Shown here: positions 38,010 through 46,300 of the stretch, one piece after another
Numbering within the stretch: the stretch's first letter is position 1
Layout of the letters: the number at the start of each line of letters is the position of its first letter
Assembly: GCF_009730915.1 (NCBI RefSeq)
Contig: NC_052487.1
Coordinates: 17,848,529-17,912,528, forward strand
Source of the DNA: Dioscorea cayenensis subsp. rotundata
Lineage: Eukaryota; Streptophyta; Magnoliopsida; Dioscoreales; Dioscoreaceae
Direction of reading: 5' to 3'
DNA length: 64,000 nt
Notes under the pieces: model-generated
What the model was told of the DNA's origin: nothing
The model's database searches: none
What the model saw: only the letters and a program-made list of their open reading frames with translations
Program-made: the position numbers and the translations under genes

Positions 38010-38010
<1 letters not shown>
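37886..38010 (+). repeat. Left terminal inverted repeat of Pack-MULE
   Basis: About 125 bp; it differs from the inverse of 42045-42169 at a handful of positions (for example GAACG against GAATG near the tip). Confidence 0.9.

Positions 38011-38014
<4 letters not shown>

Positions 38015-38057
<43 letters not shown>
38015..38057. repeat. (CT)n microsatellite inside left Pack-MULE arm
   Basis: About twenty CT units. The right arm has a shorter (GA)n at the mirror position (about 41761-41780). Confidence 0.9.
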
Positions 38058-38060
<3 letters not shown>

Positions 38061-38650
38061 TGAGTGTATACTCCTGGCCGATCTTGGTCTCCCCCGCTCC
38101 CGGCCGTCGTCGGTCTCCCGGCCGCCGTCGGTCTCCCCGCTCCTGGCCTCCGTCGGTCTCCCCGCTCCGGGCCCGTCATGCTCCCCGCCTCCCGGGTCCC
38201 CGTCTGTCTCCCGCCTCCCGGCCCCGGTCCAGTCTCCCCGTTCCCGGCCCCGTCTGTCTTCCCCGCTCCCGGCCCTGTCCCCGCCGCTTCCCTCCCCGCT
38301 CCCGGCCCCCATCCAGGGCCCTGCTTTCCCGGCCCCATCCCGGCTGCGGCTTCCTCCTCAGCTCCTGGCCGTAATTTCCTTGACCGTAATTTCCTACTTG
38401 ATTTGTTCAAATCCCTCCAAAAAATTGAGATTAAAAAAAAAATTTAAAAAAATAATCCATATTTAATTCTATTAGCATTGGGATAAAATTGAATTGAATT
38501 TATCTTTATTTTCAAAATTAATAGTTGAAGAAATAATAATTAGAAACAAGAAAAAGGTATTTTTAAGTAGTATCATAATCATTACTTGTTTAGTTTTTGT
38601 TTTCGATGAACTTATTTTTTAGTGTATGACACCCGCGTTATTATTGGCAG

Positions 38651-38905
38651 AAGGCACAAACAAAGGGAGATGCATCATCTCAAAAATTTGCGCCCAATGA
38701 TCATTGGACACAAGAGAGCGTGGTAATTCTCTTGTAACTGTCATTAATGTCCAAATTACGATTTTCAATCATTTAATTTCAAATGATGATTTAATTGAAC
38801 TATAATCTCTTTTTTTAGGTGAATTCAAATTCTATATCGATCAATCTGGACAAGCATCATAGTTCTTCTCTAGGTTTTTACAAGCCATCCCAACGATTTT
38901 ACGAG
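38651..38905 (+). pseudogene. Captured two-exon fragment of an unrecognised host gene
   Basis: An exon-like stretch 38651-38722 (after TTGGCAG, before GTAATT) reads KAQTKGDASSQKF then APNDHWTQESV. A second, 38819-38905 (after TTTTTTAG, before GTGAGT), reads VNSNSISINLDKHHSSSLGF then YKPSQRFYE. Both are phase 0 and free of stops, and they splice cleanly. This pattern indicates a captured genomic fragment with its intron. I do not recognise the parent gene. Confidence 0.55.
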
Positions 38906-39070
38906 GTGAGTTGCACTCGGGGTACAATTTATATTTTTTTGCTCAATACTTACTCGATCAAGATTTTTTTGGTGTTGTGAATTTCTCATGTATTATCCAT
39001 TTTAATTTTTTTCGTGGAATCGTATGGTGATGCAAGTTGCTTGTGTTGCTTAATTTTTGTGTTTGTATTT

Positions 39071-39660
39071 GTGTTCATGTTCGTGGAGGAAAAACATTGT
39101 GTTCATGTTCATGTTTAGTTGTTTGTGTTGCTTATGTTTGTTATTAAGATTTAATTTTTGTGTAAGGTATTTGTGTTCATGTTCGTGGAGGAAAAACAAA
39201 AAAATTTGTGTTCATGTTCATGTTTAGTTGTTTGTGTTGCTTATGTTTGTTATTAAGATTTAATTGTTGTGTAAGGTATTTGTGTTCATGTTCGTGGAGG
39301 AAAAACAAAAAAATTTGTGTTCATGTTCATCTTCTAAGTTTGTGTTGATTATGTTTGAATACGATTTTGTAATGTTGTTTGATTTTGTAGTAAGGGAAGG
39401 TGTCCATGTTGTTTGATTTTGTAATGTTATTATTTTTGACCCTACAGAATACGAAAATTTGAATGTGTGTGTTGCTTATTATTGCTCAACAAAATACGAT
39501 TTTGTAATGTTGTTTGATTTTTGTGTTTGATTTTGTAGTAAGGGAAGGTGTCCATGTTTGTTATGTGTGTGTCGCTTATTATTCTCTAAGGCATAACAGA
39601 ATACGAAAATTTGAATGTGTGTTGCTTATTATTGCTCAACAGAATACGATTTATAAAACA
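39071..39660. repeat. Tandem repeats of about 105 bp and about 140 bp inside Pack-MULE
   Basis: GTGTTCATGTTCGTGGAGGA starts at 39071, 39173 and 39282, giving two and a half units of 102-109 bp. A second set follows, marked by GAATACGATTTTGTAATG-like and GGGAAGGTGTCCATG motifs at about 39356, 39490 and 39540-39655. Confidence 0.8.
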
Positions 39661-39808
39661 TATTGAACAAACAAACAAACAAAATCTAGAAAAATCTCAT
39701 CTCCAAATTACACAAATTAAATTGGAACTTAGAACAGATCCTTATACACATATGGAACATGATCTTCTTCTAAGTCATGCCATTTCTTGCTTGCTTGCAC
39801 AGTGTAAA

Positions 39809-39853
39809 TCATAATGGTGCAGACTTTTGATCATCTTCATCACTTTCTAAGCC
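39809..39853 (-). pseudogene. Possible captured last exon of an unrecognised gene
   Basis: After TTTTCTTGCAG on the minus strand, 15 codons read GLESDEDDQKSAPL and a stop. An acidic C-terminal tail with a good acceptor site suggests a captured terminal exon. The short length leaves chance as a real alternative. Confidence 0.35.
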
Positions 39854-40198
39854 CTGCAAGAAAACAGAAAAATGGAAACTTTTATTTGGTCTGTCTCTAA
39901 GGTCTACACTCAAGTCTAGATTATCATTAGAACAACTTTCATACTAACTTTTGCCAATCCTACATTAAACCAATAGAACACAGAGCATAATACAGATTTC
40001 AAGAAGCATGACCAAATCCTCAACTTTGGCAGGCAACAACCCAGACAGTTTTAGATAGTGTTAACTTAAACGTTTTGCAATTCAATATTTCATTATGAAA
40101 TTTAATTGAAAACAGAACCAGAATACGGTCATATATGAATAAGCGACACAATTGGAAATAAAGACAACTAATGGAACGGGTAATAAAAGAGAGAAAAC

Positions 40199-40996
40199 CT
40201 TATCATATACAGGGATGAAGTAATAACCACTGGGAGCACACTGAGTCCTCTCCTTGACTAGTCCATCTGTCGTGCGAAGCTCAACCTGCAACAATAGACA
40301 ATAATTTATTTCTAATTTTGTGAACACATGAACACTCATATAACCAATAACAGAATCTCCGCAATTTAGCAGCACGCATAGGGATGGCATGGAGTACCTT
40401 AACTATCTTCATGAATAAGTGAATCCAAAATGTGCAATAATTTATTTCTAATCCTGTCAAAAAATGAATACTCATATAACCAATAACAGAGTCTCCACAA
40501 TTTAGCAGCACTCACAGAGATGGCACATAAATCCTTAACTATCTTCATGAAGAAGTGAATCCAAAAGCAAGAATGGCATGTTGACAATTATGTCCCAAAT
40601 AACACATCCACTAATACAATGGATTCTTAAATCATACACTTAAACATTCAACAAGAGTTCAAGATGCTCAATTTCATTAAAAATCATACTAAAAACATTA
40701 CTCTACGCAAAGAAAACACATCACAACAAAGCAAGAGACAATCATACAGTAATGTGCGAGTAATCCAGCTTCACATCAGTTGCCTTCCTAGCTTTGATCA
40801 GCGTCGGACTCGCCTAGAAAACAAGAATCAAACAAATATTTATCAAAAACACCTCCATAAACCGAATCCTATACTACAAACAAAGTTTTACGAGATTCGG
40901 GATCACCTCAATGAATCCACCGCAACCATGGATCAAATTGGCAGCAACCGAGCACACCGAAATGGGGACCAAAAGGCAAAGAAAAACATCCTTAAT
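40199..40996 (-). pseudogene. Captured 5' exons of a NOMO-like (nodal modulator) gene
   Basis: Three minus-strand exons, 40996-40907, 40813-40748 and 40285-40199, are all phase 0 with intact GT-AG sites and no stops: 81 codons. They read DVFLCLLVPISVCSVAA (signal peptide), HGCGGFIE, ASPTLIKARKATDVKLDYSH and DGLVKERTQCAPSGYYFIPV, then YDK. This matches, from family knowledge, the N-terminus of plant NOMO-type ER membrane proteins with carbohydrate-binding-like folds. The native start codon is missing (the frame enters from GTTTTGGGGG) and everything after the third exon is absent. It is a fragment, possibly transcribed. Confidence 0.8.
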
Positions 40997-41000
40997 CCCC

Positions 41001-41044
41001 CAAAACCAATAGGACCAAACCAATAGGATCAAACCAATAGGACA
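41001..41044. repeat. Three short tandem copies of ACCAATAGGA(C/T)CAA
   Basis: A 14-16-bp unit is repeated three times next to the captured exon, at the junction where the NOMO start codon is lost. Confidence 0.75.
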
Positions 41045-41205
41045 ATGCTCTATAATTCATCAAAGGCTCAGATCTTGCCCCCTATTCTTTCGAATGGATA
41101 AACATGTATCAAGGGCTGCAACTAAAGTTGCCACGCCACCCAATCTATATACTCTTTTATAAGGCAAATCATCATGGCCACAATAACATCATTACTAAAG
41201 AGTAA

Positions 41206-41250
41206 GAGTAATGCTATATAGAACGAAAACATCACACGAAACCAGCCACA
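41206..41250 (+). repeat. Internal extra copy of the Pack-MULE terminus
   Basis: GAGTAATGCTATATAGAACG and the next 25 bases repeat the left end of the element in the same orientation. Together with the right end it could delimit a 964-bp sub-element, but no 9-bp duplication flanks that pair. Confidence 0.8.
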
Positions 41251-41834
41251 TCGACATAAAGAAATAGACCATGCAACAAAATGATTCCTGCTGAATGTAT
41301 ATAAAATATCAAGCAATAGAATCAAAACAGAGGCTCAGATTCAACATACATGATTTTCTCCCATCCTTCCCCCTTCCTCTACAATAATAACAGTAGCGGT
41401 TGCCTACTAGGCCATCCAAGCTACTATGCCATCATTATAGAGAAACGAGGGCAGGAGAGAAATTTAGGGCATCATCATTGCCTCTATACCTGATTTCAAG
41501 GCGAACCGGGCCTTTTGTCCCAAGAATTCAGAGATCCAGCCACACGAGAGAGAGGAGAAGCGATCTCGTGCCCTAGCTTCTCGTGCACCACCGGACCGGC
41601 CGCCGCTCTCTATCTCTTGTGTACCACTGACCCGTGCCCTAGTTTCTCTTCAAAGCCAAACAAGAGAGAGGCGGCGGCCGGGACGAGGGCCGGGAGCGGG
41701 GGGACAGACGGGGGCCGGGAGCGGGGAAGACGGACGCGGGCCAGGAGCACACACTCAAACGAGAGAGAGAGAGAGAGAGCCAAACGAGAGAGAGAAGAGA
41801 GATCACGGGGGAAGCGAAGGCTAGGAGCGGCGCC

Positions 41835-41965
41835 CGGTCGCGGGGGAGGGAAGAGGCAGCCAGTCGCGATGGAAGGAAGAGGCGGCCGGTCGCGGGGGAG
41901 GGAAGAGGCGGCCGGTCACGAGGGAGGGAAGAGGCGGCCGGTCGCGATGGAAGGAAGAGGTTTTC
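41835..41965. repeat. GC-rich minisatellite in the right Pack-MULE arm
   Basis: About four units of roughly 27-36 bp, built around GAAGAGGCGGCCGGTCGCG. The left arm has no matching array, so the arms are asymmetric here. Confidence 0.75.
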
Positions 41966-42044
41966 GGTTGCCCTGGAGGGAAGCGGCGGCCGAGAGCCAC
42001 ACGAGAGAGAGACACATAAATTAGGACAAGTTGTGCGATTGTGC

Positions 42045-42169
42045 CCTAGAGAAGAGAGATCACATGTGGCTCTCTTCTCTTTTTAATTTTTAAATTAAAA
42101 ACACGTCACCGGCCACATCATTCGTGTGGCTGGTTTCGTGTGAGGTTTTCATTCTATATAGCATTACTC
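42045..42169 (-). repeat. Right terminal inverted repeat of Pack-MULE
   Basis: Inverse of 37886-38010. Confidence 0.9.
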
Positions 42170-42178
42170 TTATGTATA
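42170..42178. repeat. Right 9-bp target duplication of the Pack-MULE
   Basis: TTATGTATA, identical to 37877-37885. Confidence 0.9.
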
Positions 42179-42669
42179 TATATTATCTTTCTCAAAATAA
42201 CAACCAAACCAACTTTTATTCAACTAAACATCCACATGGCATCAGACAACTAATTATAAATAAAACATTAATTTAATCGTGCACTATATGAATAAAGATC
42301 ATCCACAAAGACATCCCCGATTTGAAAAAGATAGAAGAGTGAGAGTAAGAATGAGAGAGATAGGTACATCTTGGTGCATAAACAGTATCATGAACAAAGC
42401 TCGACTATGGTACTCTGTTCATTAGAGTTGTTTTAGTGTCCCCTATGTTCTTATTTAAGTATTTTTTTGATTTGCAATGGTAAGACTAGTAGAAAACATT
42501 AATTTAATCGATGCATCATTGTAGTTCAATTTTGGATCTTCCCAAAATAAATACTTTATGCAAAAAAATCTAAAAATCTAAAATAAACACTTTATGCAAG
42601 AGACCCGGTGGTGGCAGAAGTCCGTTGGAAGTTGGAAGATGAATAAAGTTTAGTTCATAAATAAATAGT
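42179..42669. other. Spacer
   Basis: No gene or repeat of note. Confidence 0.4.
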
Positions 42670-42966
42670 ATAATACCCGGATTGATGCCTCTACTTTTCT
42701 CTCTTTACCCTTTTGGTCCCTCTACTCAGAAATGCCCTCAACTAGTCTCTCTACTTTTGAAAATAGGCTTACTTAGTCCCTTCTACTCTTGAAGATATGT
42801 CAACTAGTCCCTATATTTTTAAGAGTAGAGGGACAAGTTGGGAAGAGAATATGAGTAGAGGGACTAAGTGGACCCATTTTCAAAAATAGAGGGGGTTAGT
42901 TGGGAGCATTTTTGAGTAGAGAGACCAAAAGAGAAAGAAAAGTAGAGGACCTATTCAAGCATTATA
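42670..42966. mobile_element. Long fold-back element (MITE-like), about 300 bp
   Basis: The left half has CCTCTACTTTTCTCTC, TTTTGGTCCCTCTACTC and ACTTAGTCCCT. The right half carries the complements of the same phrases in reverse order. The whole segment forms one long imperfect hairpin with little loop. No clear target duplication was seen. Confidence 0.6.
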
Positions 42967-43228
42967 TCTAACTAAATAAATAAATAAAAATTAAAAAAAT
43001 AGTTTACAAATGAATAATAATTTTTTAAAAGAAAAATCCTTTATTATGGACTCCCAAACTTGGTTTGTCTTTTCTAATTTATAAAATTTTAAATACTGTT
43101 TAAAAAAAATAGAAATCCAAGCATAAAAACCAGAAGACACTAATAAAAAATGAAGATGTACTCTAGTGAAGTGACCAGTGTTTAGCTTTCCTCCCAAAAG
43201 CCAGCAAACCCTAGAAATTCCGATCCCG

Positions 43229-43303
43229 ATGGAGCTCGACGGCGAGCAGCCTCCGATCAGTGGCCTCGGGATCGGCATCCCGGTGGCTTACCCTTGGTGG
43301 TGA
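43229..43303 (+). CDS. Upstream ORF in the kinase 5' leader, 24 codons
   Basis: ATG at 43229 opens a frame reading MELDGEQPPISGLGIGIPVA then YPWW and TGA, ending 20 bp before the kinase start codon. It is the first ATG after the AAACCCTAG leader motif near 43207, so ribosomes scanning to the kinase would meet it. It may reduce translation; conservation is unknown. Confidence 0.45.
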   Translation: MELDGEQPPISGLGIGIPVAYPWW

Positions 43304-43323
43304 TCATCTCTCAAGAGCCGGCC

Positions 43324-46300
43324 ATGGGGTGCATCTGCGGGAAGCCCGCCGTTGCCGAGGACGGCGGCGCGGCGCCGGTGGCCTCGAAGCTCGCATCGTC
43401 GGTGTCTGCTTCGAGGCGTGAGGAGGTTGTGGCGGGCTCGCGAGGCACCGGCGTTCCGGTGTATGTAGGGGAGAAGAAGCAGGGGAGCGGGCCGGTAAGG
43501 GTCCGGGCTGTCAGGATGGGGAGAGGAAGAGGGAGAGGCAAGGGCAAGAGCTGCGTCCATTGCCGAACATTCCGAAGGCTCTGGAAGGGGAGCAGGTAGC
43601 CGCTGGGTGGCCGGTTTGGCTTGCGTCTGTTGCGGCGGAGGCTATCCGGGGATGGGTGCCCCGGCGTGCTGATTCCTTTGAGAAACTTGATAAAGTAGGT
43701 TCATTATTTATTTGGTTCTTTTTTTGCTTATCAGTGATCTTTTAGAGAAAAGGATTGAAACTTTGGACCAAAAGGCTTTGATCTTGTCCCCATGAGAAGA
43801 TTATTTTAGAAGTCAACCATTTATTTAAGTCAAAAGATATGTATTTCTTTGTCTCTTTCTGATTGGTGAGTGCTATTGAATTCTTAAACATGCTTGCTGC
43901 ATTTGTTCATTTGTTTCAAATTCGCTATCATGACCTGTATTAAGATGGTTTTTTGATGAAAAGATAAAACTTTTCACCAAAAACTTCAATATTTCTCTCA
44001 TGAGAATATTATTTTAGAAGTCATAGATGTGTTTCTTTTGTCTCTCTCTTGAGTGGCGAGTGCTGCTGAATTCTTAACAAAAGGACACGTTGGATTAGTT
44101 CATTTAATGCACATTTGCTATTCAAACTTTTGGCTTATCTCGTGGAGTGTTTTTTTTTTTTTTGGACATTAGGCAGCTTGTTAGCAGTTTTGAATTTTAT
44201 GGGGTTCTGATTGTCTGGAGTGAAGAACGTGATTGGCATCTTTTGTTAGTAATTTTAGTGGTGTGGTGCTGATCTGTATCCTTCAGAAAGGAACAATAAC
44301 CCAGCAGTTTTGTGTTGAGTGTTACTTTCTGTTATGCATGTTCAGTGCTAGTTAATGGTGCATTTTGTCTTCTGCAGATTGGTCAGGGTACGTACAGTAA
44401 TGTATATCGGGCTCGTGACCTTGATAGTGGAAAAATTGTGGCTTTGAAAAAAGTACGCTTTGATAACCTTGAGCCAGAAAGTGTTCGATTCATGGCTAGA
44501 GAAATACACATTCTGCGTAGACTTGATCATCCAAATATAGTGAAGCTGGAAGGCCTAGTAACATCACGAATGTCTTGCAGCTTATACCTTGTTTTTGAGT
44601 ACATGGAACATGATCTTGCTGGCCTTGCCTCTTTCCCTGGTATCAAATTCACAGAACCACAGGTAACATGGAGAAGAAAAATTAAGAGATCCATCTTTTT
44701 GCATAAGATCTTTAGTCACAGCTCTTGAACTCATGACTTTTTATTTCTGGATGTCATGCAATTGCAGCCATGCTAGAATGTGCATTGATTTTTTTTTTGG
44801 CGTGGAAAAATAAAATAAACAACTTTGATTTTGGTCCCTTCGGAATTCTTAGTATTGTCCTATAAATAATCTTATCATACATTGACAGGTCAAATGTTAT
44901 ATTCAGCAACTGCTACGTGGACTTGATCATTGTCATACCCGTGGTGTTCTGCATAGAGACATCAAGGGTTCCAATCTTTTGATTGACAAATGTGGCATAC
45001 TCAAAATTGCAGACTTTGGCTTAGCAAGTTTCTTTGATCCTGAACAACGTCACCCTTTGACTAGCCGTGTAGTTACATTATGGTACAGACCTCCTGAGCT
45101 TCTACTTGGGGCCACTAATTATGGAGTTGCGGTGGATTTATGGAGCACTGGTTGCATTCTTGCTGAACTCTATGCTGGAAAACCTATAATGCCCGGGAGA
45201 ACAGAGGTGACTTCCTTTATATATTGTTGTTTTTGCAGGGAGGGCATCCCTCAGTTCATTTTTAATGAGCTGCAGAAAGTTTACAACTTTTGAGATATCT
45301 TTTACATTGATCAGGTTGCTATTTGTCATAAATGGATCTTTTGAAATTTTAATTTAAGGAGAATTAATGAATTATAATAAAATTAAAGTGGGGCCTGATC
45401 TTGTGAAGGCTGCTGGAAATAAACTGGTTATAGGAACCAATTTGCATATTTAAATTCTGATTGTCTTCTGTTATGTTTTTGTAAGCAGTATTGTATTGAA
45501 TATTGAAAGATGATTGATTGATTCTCTTGTTCAAACACAACCTCTGGAGATAGTGATGTTTCTCTTTTGGAGAAAAGGGTATGTGAGTGCCTATGCATGG
45601 GTGTGTGTGAAAACAATTGGAAAATCAATAAGGTGTTCACCATTTCTTTCTCATTGCTTACTCTGATCACTTGCTGAAAGTTTGATGCAATGCCATCTCA
45701 CACAATTTCATCCTGCCAATATGATATTCCTTACGGCTTTTAGCTTACTGGTTTAGAGATTCTATCTATGGTGCCTATAACAAAATTTCTTCGGAAATGA
45801 AAGATACATCCTACAAATTGTTTTGAGCAGATCAGACCTGCATGAGCATATTGCATTGTTGTTCTTAAGTTGTCTACATGCCTATGTTTCATTTTAGAAG
45901 AGAGTGATTCTATAGTACTCTAGATCACAAGTGCAAGAAAGTCAAACTCAGTCATCGAGTTGTTCTTGTTTGTTTTACTCATTGAAAACTTTGCTTATTG
46001 AACTATATTATAGTTTATCACCATTTTCTGTTTGCACTATTTTATGTTTACTGTCCCTTGAATGAATGATTACGATGTGTTAAAAATATATTCTTTTAAA
46101 TACTCTAGGTAGAGCAACTCCACAAAATTTTCAAGCTGTGTGGATCTCCATCTGAAGATTATTGGAGGAAGTCCAAATTGCCTCATGCTACAATTTTTAA
46201 ACCACAGCAGCCTTATAAGCGATGTGTTGCGGAAACGTTTAAAGACTTTCCTCCATCTGCTTTATCACTTATGGATATCCTTCTTTCAATAGATCCAGCA

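Larger units (their letters stand above)
37886..42169. mobile_element. Pack-MULE (non-autonomous Mutator-like element) carrying host gene fragments, 4.3 kb
   Basis: Both ends start GAGTAATGCTATATAGAA and match in inverted orientation for about 125 bp with few differences. The similarity continues inward as GC-rich, (CT)n-containing DNA. The exact 9-bp flanking duplication TTATGTATA is the Mutator-superfamily size. No transposase frame is present. The interior holds tandem repeats (39071-39660), a plus-strand two-exon fragment (38651-38905), a short minus exon (39853-39809) and three consecutive exons of a NOMO-like gene on the minus strand (40996-40199). Captured host exons between long inverted repeats define a Pack-MULE. 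Confidence 0.9.

Noticed and set aside
37879..38466. 195-codon Pro/Ser-rich open frame and several overlapping frames
   Set aside because: They translate the (CT)n and CCCGGCC repeats of the left Pack-MULE arm; all frames are open because of composition.
41515..42024. 169-codon Arg/Gly-rich open frame
   Set aside because: It lies in the GC-rich right arm of the Pack-MULE and translates a minisatellite and (GA)n.
43495..43514. A tiny intron (GTAAGG..CTGTCAG) explaining the kinase frame change
   Set aside because: Twenty bases is far below any plant intron length; a one-base indel is simpler.
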